This document shows positions 26,033 to 37,339 of a stretch of 64,000 bases of DNA, piece after piece. A program made the position numbers and the translations under genes. The stretch is from assembly GCF_004664715.2 (NCBI RefSeq), contig NC_051068.1, positions 10,904,298 through 10,968,297 of the forward strand, in the 5' to 3' direction. Source of the stretch: Peromyscus leucopus (Eukaryota; Chordata; Mammalia; Rodentia; Cricetidae). The notes under the pieces were generated by a model, which worked only from the letters and a program-made list of their open reading frames with translations, searched no databases and was not told the DNA's origin. The stretch's first letter is position 1; each line of letters starts with the position of its first letter.

Positions 26033-26585
26033 AAAATCCAGTGACTGATGGAAGTAGATGCAGAGATTCACAGCAAAGCACTTTCCCAAGATTCTGGAGT
26101 TCAGTTGAAGAGGAGGAAGGATTATAAAGGCAAGGGGAGTCAGAATCATGATGGGAAAAACCACAGAGATAGCTGACCCAAGCTAGTGGGAGTTCATGGA
26201 CTCTGGACTGACAGTTGGGGAGCCTGCATGAGACTGAACTAGGCCCTCTGAATGTGGGTGAAAGTTGTGGGGCTTGATGTGTTGTGAGTCCCCTGGCAAT
26301 GGGACCAGGACTAATCCCCAATACGCGAACTGACTTATTGGAGCCCATTCCTTATGGTGCCATGCCTTACTCAGCCTTGATGCAAGGAGGAGGGGGCTAG
26401 GTCCAGCCCCAACTTGGTGTGCCAGCCTGTGTTGACTACCCAAGGGAGGCCTTACCCTTTATGAGGAGGTAATGGGGGAAAGGGGGAGGTGGGAGGCAGC
26501 GGTAGAAAGGGAGGGAGGCAGAACAGGGCTTGGCGTGTAAAAGGAAATAATTTTTTTTTAAAAATGGAAAAAAAGGAAAACAAAC
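26033..26585 (+). mobile_element. Rodent L1 (Lx-type) 3' region, sense
   Basis: 'cagtgactgatggaagtag', 'ggactctggactgacagttg', 'cagccttgatgcaaggagg' and an A-rich end are the well-known Lx-type L1 3'-UTR text in plus orientation. The open frames at 25,908-26,443 lie on this repeat and are not genes. Confidence 0.75.
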
Positions 26586-26647
26586 AAAAACCCACAAGAA
26601 CCCCCCCCCCACACACACACACCTCACAAAACCACAAAATCTGAAGC

Positions 26648-26659
26648 ATATATATATAT

Positions 26660-26692
<33 letters not shown>
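26648..26692. repeat. (TA)n microsatellite
   Basis: Two TA blocks joined by a single-base slip. A C11 run followed by (AC)n sits just upstream at 26,601-26,621. Confidence 0.97.
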
Positions 26693-26693
<1 letters not shown>

Positions 26694-26710
26694 CACGTAT
26701 ATGTAAATAA

Positions 26711-27045
26711 TGGGGGAATGTCTTTCTGTATGCTGCGAATATGTGTTGCTCTGATTGGTTGATAAATAAAGCCCATTGGCCTATGGCACGGCATCTTAGA
26801 GGCAGGCAGAAAATTAAAAGAGAGAGACAGGAAGAAGATGGGAAGAAACGCCAGCGAGCCACCCAAGGAGCAACATGTAATGGGATGCAGGTAAAGCCAC
26901 AGGACATGTGGCGATACATAGATTAATAGTTATGAGTTAATTTAAGCTATAAGAGCTAGCTAGCAAAAAGCTTGAGCCATGACCATGCAGTTATAATTAA
27001 TAATAAGCCTCTGTGTGTTTACTTGGGGGCATGAGTGAGAAAGAT
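26711..27045 (+). mobile_element. ERV LTR, sense (cricetid type)
   Basis: 'gtgttgctctgattggttga' followed by 'taaataaagcccattggcc', later 'gagttaatttaagctataag' and 'taataagcctctgtgtg', the typical order of a rodent ERV LTR. It appears as a solo LTR. Ends are approximate. Confidence 0.7.
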
Positions 27046-27179
27046 TTGGAGATTTGGAGATTTGTCCTGACCTCTAGCAAGCCAGGACACAGGAAAACAT
27101 CCAGCTACAAGCAAAAGACCAATAAGACAAAAAATACCCAGATAAAGCAATATGAGACAAAGAGTCTCCAAAAATAACA

Positions 27180-27860
27180 TTGAGGGTTTGTGTGTGTGTG
27201 TGTTGGTCTTCTACTGCTGGGTATGGGGGCTACCCTTCAGTGGGCTTAATATACCCAGTGAGACTCCATTGGAGGAAACTATTGTTTTCTTTTCAAGTGT
27301 GTGTCAATGTCAGATAGCTTCTTGATTAGGAGTAAGAGCCTGTGTCCATTTCCCTGCCTCAGTGCTGACATCCTGTCTGTTGAATATGGGCAGGCCTTAT
27401 ACATGTTGCCACAGTCATTGTAGTTCATACGTACATTACTTCTATTGAGTCTGGAGGTCACTGAGTTCTTGAAGTCATCCATCCACTTTGGTTCTTATAA
27501 CCTCACTTCCTTATAGATCCCTGAACCTTGGTGGAAAGAAGGAAGAAATTTGATAGCGATATCTCATTTAGGACAGAGTGCTCCATAGTCTCTCACTCTG
27601 TGCATTGTCCAGTTGTGGGTATCTCTATTAGCTCTCATCTATTACAAGAGGAAGCTTCTCTGATGATGGCTGAATGAGGCACTGATCTATGGGTGCAGCA
27701 GAGTGTCATTAGGGGTTATTTTACTGCTGTGTTCCTTGAGCAGAACACAGTATTTGATTTTCCCTGGGCTCCTGACTTATCCAGTTTCAGGTTCTTGATC
27801 ACCTTAGCAGTATCAGGCATGGGTTCCATCTCATGGAGTGGGTCTTAAATCCAACCAGAG
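27180..27860 (+). mobile_element. Rodent L1 (Lx-type) derived segment, sense
   Basis: 'ttggtcttctactgctggg', 'cccagtgagactccattgg', 'aagcttctctgatgatggct' match the repeated rodent Lx-type L1 text. No coding capacity. Confidence 0.65.
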
Positions 27861-27869
27861 AATGAAGAG

Positions 27870-29630
27870 ACAACAAGGCCTATTTAATATTCCTTCTGAG
27901 ACAAGCTTTTAAAAATACTGGCTGATGCTGTTAACTCCTACAGGACAGGTGTGGCATTCAGAATAGTGTTATGAACACTTACAGAGCCCTCAATGGAGAA
28001 CAATGGATCTCAAAAATACCAAGCCCCAAATACTTGGGGTCATTTTTTGGTCTTTACATATACCTTAAATTGTATTTTTCTCAATGTAATGTCCTTTATT
28101 TATAAATATTTAAATCCTACAATTGAACTATAGTTCAAATGATCCTAATAGTAGGGAAAGAAAAACATACCAACAAGATAGAAATTCTAAAATTGAACTA
28201 GAAGAAATTGGAACAAAACGAAGAGGCAACAGGTGTTAGCTTTTCTTCTACACTTCTCAAGACTAGAAGATGGAAGAGAAACACTCTTGTTATTGTGCAC
28301 ATATGCTAAGGGAAACACAAAAACCTGGCCAAGTTGTTCCACGAGTCTCACAAATATAGAGCGGAATGTTCACTTGCCCAGAGAACGGAATTCTAGGCTG
28401 CTCAGACTCGAGCCAGCTTTTAGAAGGTGGCCAGCATAAGCCTACATGGTCATCTAATCATTCCATCTTCTGGAAACACTCTAATTTAGCTAAATCCAGG
28501 ATTTGGATTTGGTCTAGCTATAAATTAAAAGAATGCTACATGGCTCTGCAACCTGTTCAAACGTTTATTTGTCCTTGCATTAAAGAAATAACTTGAGTTA
28601 TTCTCAATGGATTCATTAGAAAACTGATTTTTCTACTTTATAGCTATTTTGCCTGGCAGATGGGGTCTCGCATTTTTCTTATGTTGCAATTTTTGAGCTA
28701 AGAATATATGTTGGAATAGCAATATACTCACCAATGAACAAAAAAAAGCAACATTCATACTGCATTAATATTACATTATTTGGCATCTACTGTCCACATA
28801 TGTTCATTTGGCAATGGCTTGTCCAAGCCAATTATAGCCACAAGGGGAGTAGGTGTTTGAATTTTAAACAAGGAACTCTGGATTTTCTGAGAAAGAAGGA
28901 GCCTCCTGATGGGTGGGTCAGTCTCTAACTCATTTTGAATGCAGCAGCCAACTTCATAAATCATCTGTTTCCCTCACATTGCACAATAACTTCAGTGCTG
29001 TTGAAACCCACAGGAAAGTTTCTTTATACTAAATGAGTCTTTAAGGACAAATTGCTTCACCATGCAGAGAATCCAGGATATCTAAAGCAGAAAAAAAAAA
29101 AGAAAAAAAAAAAAAGCCAGCATGGCAATGTGGTGAGTTCCCCATTTAAAGCCCTGTGTGGCTGGAGGGCGGATGGTGGAATGGTACCAACACATAGCGC
29201 AAAGGTAGAGAGGACACAGGGAGATCTGCTTGTGAAGAGTGAGAAATAGCATCTCACCCCCCAAACACGGAAAGAAAATGAGGTATCGTCACACCGTTAA
29301 TCTGTAACATGGGTTTGAAGTAACTGAACAATTAACAGGCACACAGTCTGTCTGAAAATATTGTAGAGAAGCTAAGAATCCAAATACAGAACACTGTGAG
29401 CAGAATGCCCCTCTCATTGTGAATGTAGATGATTTGGTTGGTGACTGGCTGGCAGAAAACAGATCACAGATACAAAGACTTTGAGTCATCACTTGATCTA
29501 AACATAGGCTCATTTAATCAGTATTCATAGATGTATCAAAAACACCATCAAACTAAAAGCTCACAGGCAAATATTTTTATGCACTAAAAATAAAGTTGAA
29601 AAAATTGTGACTGTTCACATGTTTGATATG
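27870..29630. other. Unassigned non-coding stretch
   Basis: A-rich tract at 29,088-29,116; otherwise no repeat or gene recognised. Confidence 0.45.
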
Positions 29631-29639
29631 CAGTATTAA

Positions 29640-29642
<3 letters not shown>

Positions 29643-29690
<48 letters not shown>
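29643..29690. repeat. (TG)n microsatellite
   Basis: 48 bp of TG dinucleotides. Confidence 0.98.
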
Positions 29691-29693
<3 letters not shown>

Positions 29694-29754
29694 TTAGTTA
29701 GTTCTGTGGTATGGTTCCATTTTAATATGGATTTATCAAAAACTTTATATTTCT

Positions 29755-29977
29755 AAAGGCTGGAGAAATGACTCAGTGGCTAAGAGCCCTTTCTGCTCCT
29801 GCAGAGGATGTAGGCTTGGTTAGCAGCATCCATACCTAATGGCTCACAACTACCATGTAACTACAGTTCCAGGGAATCCAATGTTACCTTCAAGCCTCCT
29901 CAGATACCTTCATACATGTTGTGTACATACTCACACACATACACACAAAATCTAAAAGTAAGCAAATCTTTAGAAAA
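29755..29977 (+). mobile_element. B2-type SINE
   Basis: 'ggctggagaaatgactcag', 'aactacagttccaggg' and an A-rich end with 'aaatcttta'. Diverged. Confidence 0.8.
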
Positions 29978-30054
29978 AAGTGTACTTCTGGCATTCTGCA
30001 GCTGGAGATCTTCATCCTATGTGATGGTGCTTTAGAATTGCATGCACACTATGA

Positions 30055-30300
30055 ACAGGAGATGGACTTCTGAGTCAGGATCCTTAACTGTGCTCTACTC
30101 AATGACAACATGACCTCAGCAAGCTATTAGGTTCCTTGTGTCCCATTTTAATCTTCTGTTATAAAGAAAAAATGAGATTTCTACTCATATCTATCAAATA
30201 GTTATTGAGAAAATTAATTAACTAAAAATGTTTGTACATGTTTATTATGCTGGTCCATGTTATATACTAAGACCTTGATAAATTATAGTCAATTATACAA
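30055..30300 (+). mobile_element. MIR-like ancient SINE
   Basis: 'catgacctcagcaagctatt' and 'cttctgttataaagaaaaaa' follow the order of MIR ('tgaccttgggcaagtta', 'ctgtaaaatgggga'). Diverged. Confidence 0.45.
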
Positions 30301-30475
30301 TTATTATTATTATATCATAATTATAAATATCATAATCAGCACTAGAAAGAAGATCTAGGAAAAATCATCTATATGCCTAAGCCAACTGACTCAATGCAAT
30401 TTGCTAAGTGAAATGATGATTAAAAGGATGATCTTAACACAATATAATACTTAGTGTCTAAGTTCAGTTCTGTAG

Positions 30476-30830
30476 CTGGAGAGCTTCTCTCTGGGTCCTG
30501 CCGAGCCCTGGAAGTCCGACAGCCCACTTATAAAATAAACACACAGATGCTTATATTATTTAAACTGTTTGGCCTAATGGCTCAGGCTTCTAGCTATCTA
30601 GTTCTTCTATCTTAAATTAACCCATTTTTATTAATCTATAAGTTGCCACGTGGCTCGTGGCTTACCAGTACCTTACATCTTGTTCATCATGGCGGAGGCT
30701 GGCAGTGTCTCCCTGACTTAGCCTTCCACTCCCAGAATTCTCCTCTCTCCTCATCCTGCCTACTTCCTGCCTGGCCACTGGCCAATCAGTGTTTTATTTA
30801 TACAGAATGGTATCCATAGCACAGTTCTTT
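30476..30830 (-). mobile_element. ERV LTR, antisense (cricetid type)
   Basis: Reverse complement begins 'tgtgctatggataccattc', contains 'aacactgattggccagtgg' and 'aatgggttaatttaagat', and ends near 'ctctccagctacaga'. Solo LTR. Confidence 0.75.
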
Positions 30831-30859
30831 GTTTTTTACACCTTCTCTGTGAATTACAA

Positions 30860-32150
30860 AATGAAAATTTTTCTTATAATTCATAAGGAAAAGTAAAGGA
30901 AAGAAAAAACTCAAAATATATAAAACGTTGCATAGAAGCTCCTGTGAAAGTTCATGCCATCTCATTGAAGAAATGATGTGGGGAAATACATCCCAAATAC
31001 TAAGTGCTCACAACAAATGCATCCATAGAGTAGCAGTTAAAAACTAAAAGGTATGTTATTCAATCTTTTTATAATAATATACTTTTATAATATAAACCAT
31101 TATTCCCAAGATCAAGCAATTCATCTGTAAATTAATATTTGGATTATGCTTGTGACTAATTTTAATATACATTGTTACAGTAAAAATATCATGGGCACAT
31201 TCAGTGCCAATGAGAATCATTTTCTTAATATATTTTTTTCAGAAATATAATATGTATAGATGCATATTCTGTATTTTTTAAAATTATAGCTGCATAGACT
31301 GAAATATAGTTTCCATATTTACCTTTTCATCAATAACTTATAAAATAGGTTTTGGAGAAACAGTTCTGAAATGATGAAATAACACACTGAAAACTTGGGG
31401 AGAAGACTATTATTTTATTGATTTTTTGGACAACCTTTCTTTAAGTTTACATTTGTTTAGATGTTTCTTATGTAATAGTCATACTAATAAAGTTTCCTTA
31501 AAAACTCAATGCCCAGTAACTATAATTCAACATGGTCTAAGTATCATAAAATATATTGATAGAATTTCTCAGCAAGGTTATGGTGCATACTCAAAGAGTT
31601 GTTGAATTTTTATGATTATTTACACAATATTTATATTTTTTATATTAAATGTATACAATAGCTACAGCTTATCTAAGTGGCATTAATCCCTGATGATACA
31701 AGACTAAATATTCCAGTCATTTACACTTCAGCTGGAACATCAGGGAGTGCAGATAGGCCATCTCTCGACCAAGCCTGAAAGCGCATCTCTCAGAGTGTAC
31801 ATCTGAAGCATGCATTTCTGTTGATTCCTTCTGAATTTTCTTTGCTAGATCTCTGCTGAATAAAGAAAACACTGGGCAGCATGCATGGTTAGTCATATTT
31901 CTACAGAATAGGTTCATAAACACTGTCTGTGGTTTCCATTACAAATTCCTTCACACTAATGGAAAAATGATAAAGTTGATGTAGTTTTCCTTATGGCTAG
32001 AAATGGGGTATTAGCCAATAATGTTTCTCAAAGAGTCCTTTGACACTTACGTAATAACTTCAAAGAAAAACTCATGTTTCTGTAGCGTAAATCTGTGACT
32101 TACCTTTCTCATTCATTACAGAAATTGATAGCTGAGAGAAATTTAGGTAT
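30860..32150. other. AT-rich unassigned stretch
   Basis: Low-complexity AT-rich DNA apart from a small exon-like open frame at 31,717-31,923 on the minus strand, listed separately. Confidence 0.5.
31717..31923 (-). other. Exon-like open frame, unrecognised
   Basis: A 68-codon open frame sits in AT-rich DNA. Its 3' two thirds (from 31,855 down) follows an acceptor-like 'ttttctttattcag' and encodes a charged, helix-prone stretch (RDLAKKIQKESTEMHASD, then SERCAFRLGREMAYLHS). A GT lies just past MFQLK (AAGT|GTAAAT). I do not recognise the family. It could be a chance frame, a decayed exon or an alternative 3' exon of the upstream gene. Confidence 0.2.
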
Positions 32151-32164
32151 TATTAAAATATGTT

Positions 32165-32330
32165 GGCAAAGGAGTCTTTCTTCTAAGATAGAGTTTCACA
32201 CTATAGCCCAGGATATCCTTGAACCCACTGTGCAGCCTCTGTTGGCTTTGAACTCTCAGTGATATTCCCGCCCTAGCTTCCACCATGGTGGGATAGGATT
32301 CAATATTAAGCATGGTGGGTAAAATGCTGG
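32165..32330 (-). mobile_element. B1-like SINE, antisense
   Basis: 'gagtttcacactatagccc' and 'ggatatccttgaaccc' are reverse-complement B1. Strongly diverged. Confidence 0.55.
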
Positions 32331-32596
32331 TCTACCCATAATCTCCAGAGGAGTGTTTAAAATATAAAGCTTGAATAATATGCACCAAAGAAACTTTAAA
32401 TGATTACAATTCAAATTATAATCATGTGACCACAAACTTTTCACTAAGTTCAGTGTCTGACAGTTGCTATCAAATGCAGTGTGGCTGTACTTTTTTTTAA
32501 GTGTGAGCAGGGTATCCAGGTGAACAGTGCTATGAGACCTCACTTAAAATTTACCTTCATTTACCAAAGAGGTAAAGCCATCTTAGGTTTACCCTC

Positions 32597-32621
32597 TGTG
32601 TGTGTGTGTGTGTGTGTGTGT
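32597..32621. repeat. Short (GT)n microsatellite
   Basis: About 25 bp of GT dinucleotides. Confidence 0.95.
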
Positions 32622-32629
32622 CCTTCCTT

Positions 32630-33240
32630 ACAGCATGCTTCTATCTTTCTTTATTCTTCTGTTCTTTCCAGGTTTTCACAGTGTATTCCAAACTAGAATC
32701 ATGATCTCTTTCTGCCTCAGTGTCCTTAGGACTGGGATGGCAGAAGGGGCTCCAGTGCCACACTTAGAAGCAATCTATTATATATTTTTTTAATGTTTTT
32801 GGCAATTATTTACCTTGAAATAAAACCAGATTTTTAAAAATGTCTAAAATCACATTGCCTACACCTAGGGATCACAGAAAAAGAGCAGAAAGATTGTAAG
32901 AGCCTCAAGACTTGAATCACTGTCACTGCACATTACTGTCTTCTGGACAAGACAAGGGTTTGTTCCTGTGACTTCTCAACAATAATGCTGCCTGCAAAAA
33001 CCAGACCAGGCTACATGCCAACATGGAGAAAATTTCATAGTGTCTCACCCCTAGAGGTGAAGCTATAGGTGGTCAATGGCTAGTGAGGCAGGTAGAGCCA
33101 ATTTGGGGTTTTGTTTCTTTTTAGCAACAAGACCTCAATCCTAACTGGTCATACTAACTGGACTGATCAGTAAACAATTATGGAAAAGGTGGCTGTGAAT
33201 TTGAGTGACACAGTATGGGGGGGGAGGGTCAGGTGAAAAT
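32630..33240. other. Unassigned non-coding stretch
   Basis: No gene or repeat family recognised. Confidence 0.5.
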
Positions 33241-33258
33241 GATACAAATGCAGTGACC

Positions 33259-33398
33259 AGCTGGGCAACAGTGATGCCCACCTTTAATCCCAGCACTCGA
33301 GAGGCAGAGCCAGGTGGATCTCTGTGAGTTTGAGGCCAGCCTCGTCTACAGAGCAAGATCCAGGACAGGTGCCAAAACTACACAGAGAAACCCTATCT

Positions 33399-33444
<46 letters not shown>

Positions 33445-33458
33445 AAGAGAAAACAAAA
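33259..33458 (+). mobile_element. B1 SINE with perfect target-site duplication
   Basis: B1 body ('cctttaatcccagcactcg', 'ctctgtgagtttgaggcc') with a cricetid-type 3' half and an A tract of more than 40 bases. A 15-bp duplication (acaaatgcagtgacc) flanks it at 33,244-33,258 and 33,459-33,473. Confidence 0.93.
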
Positions 33459-33804
33459 ACAAATGCAGTGACCCACAATCTCCTTTCTCACTGGGGAACA
33501 TTTGTGTCCACAAAAGAAGGTTTAGGTACCAAATACTGAAAATGACAAAACCATTATCAGGATGAAGAGATGTTCTCTCTTCTTACTCTTTGCTGGGGCT
33601 TCCTAAATTGCCATCACATTGGCATACTCACAAACTTGAGGGTGCGAAGAGTTATATATGTTTATTTAAATATGGAGAGTATTTTGTAAGCATTTGTACA
33701 TGACATTAAAATGAGAAATGGTTAAATAGTTTCTGAACTATCGACATGAGATTTAATAATGGGAGAATATGGTCAATATTTGGAAGAATGTAAGAAGAGG
33801 TATG

Positions 33805-34020
33805 TTAGGACTAGAGAGGAAGCCCAGTTGCTGAATGTTTCCTGCTGTTCCAGAAGACCTGAGTTAGGTTTCCAGCACCCCTGTCAGGCAGACATCAACA
33901 ACCTGTAACTCTAACTCAAGGGATATCCAATGCCTCTGGCCTCCTTGGGGCATCTGCATTCATGGGCACATCCACATCCACCCAGCCACACATAAACAAA
34001 ATTAAAACTAATTTAGAAAA
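33805..34020 (+). mobile_element. B2-type SINE, diverged
   Basis: 'agttgctgaatgtttcctg', 'agacctgagttaggtttcc', 'caacctgtaactctaactc' and an A-rich end are in B2/B3-type order. Confidence 0.65.
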
Positions 34021-34029
34021 AGAGGAGGT

Positions 34030-35020
34030 GCATACCCCTTTTAAGCATATAGTTTAGATTTTTGTTATTTGTGTTGGAATCCTTTTACTTAGAAACACTG
34101 GAATTTCAAGAGGAAAGCAGAACACAGTTTCCACATGATTAGCTAAAAGGAGCAAATTTTGGAATCTCTTTGAAACCTATTTTAAAAGCTCAGCTATATG
34201 CTTTTTTTCTTTTCCTATTACAGAGCCATGAAATGTTATTTCAATTGGATTGCAAACATAACTTCTAGAGTGTAGACACTTGCTATTATTTGTTCACTTC
34301 ATCAAAATGCTCTTTTAAATTCTTGCTACATCTGTATTACTGCGTCCTGAAGAAACCGAGGTGAAGGAGGCCCAGAAGAGGCCAAACCTCCTTCCTATTT
34401 CTGACAAAGGAAATGCCTTCCTGCCACTAAGTTTTGGAATGATTTCCAAGTTCTCTAAAAATAATTTAACCTGTGTCAAATAGCTGTCTCTCCTGGAAAA
34501 CTCAATAAATGAATGTAAAAGTCAGAGAGTGCCGGGAAAGTGAGGTGCCACGCTGAAACGCTATAGCACAGCCTTGTCAAGGGAGACGCTAAATTAGCAA
34601 ACACATGTCCATACCTCTGCCCTCTTCTCTTTAAACTTGAGCTATGTTGTTGTAGAAAAGCATAATAATCCCCACTCTGATCTTGTATTTCAAATGAAAA
34701 AGCCTGAGAAATTACAGCACAGGCACTTTTGTGAAGAGGTTAAATATTATGGGTGGATATATTTCTTCTGAAGTTCAGCATTTCTGCATTCAAAGGACAG
34801 GTTATACAGTGAAGAAAAACAGGAGGTAGCATGCATAAATTATTCCAATGACAAGGGTTCTAATTTTACATTGAACTTTAGCTTAAGGAGGACATGCCTA
34901 TTAAATTATAGGCCACTTTAAACAATAGCTAGATTTTTTATAGTATTGTGGAAATTACAACTTGATAGTCAAATCACAGTTCTCTTGAACTGTATAGATT
35001 ATTATTTAAAAGGCTGAAGT
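34030..35020. other. Apparently unique non-coding stretch
   Basis: About 1 kb without a recognised repeat. The part near 34,520-34,610 is less AT-rich than its surroundings. Confidence 0.45.
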
Positions 35021-35029
35021 TATTTTAAA

Positions 35030-35215
35030 ATATGTGTATATGTCGGAGGAAGATATGTGCACATGAGTGCAGGTGCTGGCAGATGCCAGAGGCATCAGAT
35101 CTCCTGTGCCTGGAATTATAGGCAGTCCTTAGCAGCCACCTAACCTGGCTACTAGGATCCTCTGCAGGAGCAGTATATGGCCTTAATCCTTAAGCCATCT
35201 CTCTCGTCCACTGCA
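35030..35215 (-). mobile_element. B2/B3-type SINE, antisense
   Basis: 'gcatcagatctcctgtgcc', 'ggatcctctgcaggagcag', 'cttaagccatctctctcg' form the reverse complement of a tRNA-type SINE. Confidence 0.75.
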
Positions 35216-35498
35216 CAACTTTTTATGTGGAGAAACCTCAGGTTAATCCTTACAGTGCAAAAATAAATGGCATACTTGCTTTGTTCAGAAGACCTGGAGT
35301 TTCAATAGACACTTTCTTAATGGACATATTTTTAAAAGTGGTAGTTATTTAAATAGCATTTTTTAATTCTCTTAAAGTCATCTGCAGGAAAATTGGATTT
35401 TGTACACCTTGGACTGTGACTTTTCTTTCAATTAACATTGATTGCTTGTTAGTCCATCTGTGATATCTCACTCTTACTAATTTTCCTTATACTAGTCA

Positions 35499-36393
35499 GC
35501 AAGAACTTATGCAAATTACCATAGCTCCCCTTCTTTGTAAAAATTTACAAGTTAACTCTTTCACATTAAAAATTAAACCAGAAAAAAAAAGTTTGAAATC
35601 AAAATGTTTCCAGCGCACTTTTGGTCACCTTGAAGAAAAATTTTCTTTGAGTTTTTATTAGACAGCTTTTGATTACTATAGCAAACATTAAGACTACCAA
35701 CTTAAGAAGAAAAAAATGTTTAAATCGTTTGTTAATTGTTACTTTGTTATTAATGGTATTCTCCAAAAGAAGACATGTGGTTTTTAGGAGAGATGATGTG
35801 AACTACTGTCTACTCACTTGTAGAGTATAACCCCATTTGGTTCCCAGAGCTGACTGAAGTAAGATGTTGATACCATGATGGTGCTATTTGGAGGTGAAGA
35901 AGGTGTAAGATGCAGGGCCTATAAATAGTCTTCAAGTCACTGATGTCACCCAGCTGAGGAAGGTGGAGGCACTTCAAGGCTTTCATTCCCTAACTTTCCC
36001 ATCCTGGCCACAAATAAGCAGATGCCATGCACAAATTCGCAATGGCATGTACTCCTCAATAATATGTAGCCCGCTATTAGAGGCCCAAAAGCAGCAGGTC
36101 CAATGAGCTGCAACAGTAAAAACTGACCAAACAGGTTAAACTTGTTTTCTTCTTAAGTTGATAGTCTTAGTATTTGCTAAAGTATTTGTTATAGATTTAT
36201 AGTATTTGCTTAGTATTACCATAAAGCTGACCGATAAAAACCCAAAGAAGACTTTTCTTCAAGGTGACCACAAGAGCGCTGGAAACATTTTGATTTCAAA
36301 CTTTTTTTTTCTGGTTTCATTTTTAATGTGAAAGAGGCAACTTGTAAATTTTTACAAAGAAGAGGAGCTGTGGTTATTTGCATAAGTTCTTGC
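35499..36393. repeat. Large imperfect inverted repeat
   Basis: The left arm (35,499-35,743) and right arm (36,115-36,393) are imperfect reverse complements, separated by about 370 bp. Examples are 'gcaagaacttatgc' versus 'gcataagttcttgc' at the outer ends and 'aacttaagaagaaaa' versus 'ttttcttcttaagtt' near the inner ends. The arms differ by point changes and a roughly 30-bp local duplication in the right arm ('tagtatttgct' units). No known transposon family is recognised. Confidence 0.88.
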
Positions 36394-36435
36394 TTATGCA
36401 AGAAGGAAAGTGAAACTTCATTTGTCTCAAGAATC

Positions 36436-36572
36436 ATGCAGTCAGGATGTGGTGGCACTTGCCTTTAGTCCCAGCACTCAAGAGGCAGAAGCCAGCCTGG
36501 TCTATGTAGTGAGTTCCAGGAAAGCTAGAGCTGCAGAGTGAGATACTGTCTCAAAACACAACAACAACAACC
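36436..36572 (+). mobile_element. B1-like SINE, sense
   Basis: 'ggatgtggtggcacttgcc', 'agtcccagcactcaagagg' and 'gagatactgtctcaaaac' are B1-like. Internally deleted compared with a full B1. It abuts the right arm of the inverted repeat. Confidence 0.75.
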
Positions 36573-36984
36573 AGACACGCAAATTCATGCTATGAGTTCC
36601 ATTTCTCTCATAATCTTTTATATTTACTTATTTTGGCTTTTGAGGTGGAAAGAGATAATGCATGAAGCACCTGGCATTTCCCCAGAATGTGCTGAACATT
36701 TTACTAACAGCTTTTCATTTGCAAAGACATGGGCACTACGTATCAATGGCAAATACAGGCAGAAAGAAATCTCATTGTTTTTTCTTATCAAATTCAGAGT
36801 CTGTCTTCTCTCTCAATGGAGAGAAAAATCTCAAGTAAGGACAAGAAATATAATTATGTGCTCTTCCTCCCCTCCTTTTATAGTCACTCTCTTTTAACAA
36901 ATGATGAAATGGGAAGAGTCCAGAGTGGGAGAGGGATATTAACCAGGACTGCACACTGCTGATGTGAAAAACAAACAAAACCAT

Positions 36985-37041
<57 letters not shown>
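36985..37041. repeat. (GT)n microsatellite
   Basis: 57 bp of alternating TG/CG then TG dinucleotides. Confidence 0.97.
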
Positions 37042-37044
<3 letters not shown>

Positions 37045-37109
37045 GGGTGTATGTGTGAGTGAATGTGTGTGCGAATGTGTGGGTGTCCACAAGAGCACAG
37101 AAACTTGTG

Positions 37110-37330
37110 TGTGTGCATGTGGAGACCTGGGTTAACACTGGAAATTTTCCTTGCTTACTCTCCATCTTATTCTTTGAGGCAGAGTCTCTCAGTTGAACCC
37201 AGAGCTCCCTGGTAAGTCTTGGCTAGCTAGCCAGTTTTCTCCAGGGATTCTCATCTCCACCTTGTGCTGGAACTATGTGTAGCCACCATGCTCATCTGAC
37301 ATTTAAGTCCAATGCGCTATCCATTGCACT
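37110..37330 (-). mobile_element. RSINE/B4-type SINE, antisense
   Basis: 'ttgaggcagagtctctcag', 'ggctagctagccagttttc', 'catgctcatctgacattt' match the reverse complement of RSINE/B4-type copies. Confidence 0.6.
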
Positions 37331-37339
37331 ACAGAGACA

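Noticed and set aside
25908..26443. Minus-strand open frames of 86-146 codons
   Set aside because: They lie on L1 3' region text that recurs across rodent genomes.
35499..36393. Inverted repeat as a DNA transposon with terminal inverted repeats
   Set aside because: The arms are very long compared with the spacer, no target duplication is visible at the ends, and no known family motif is present.
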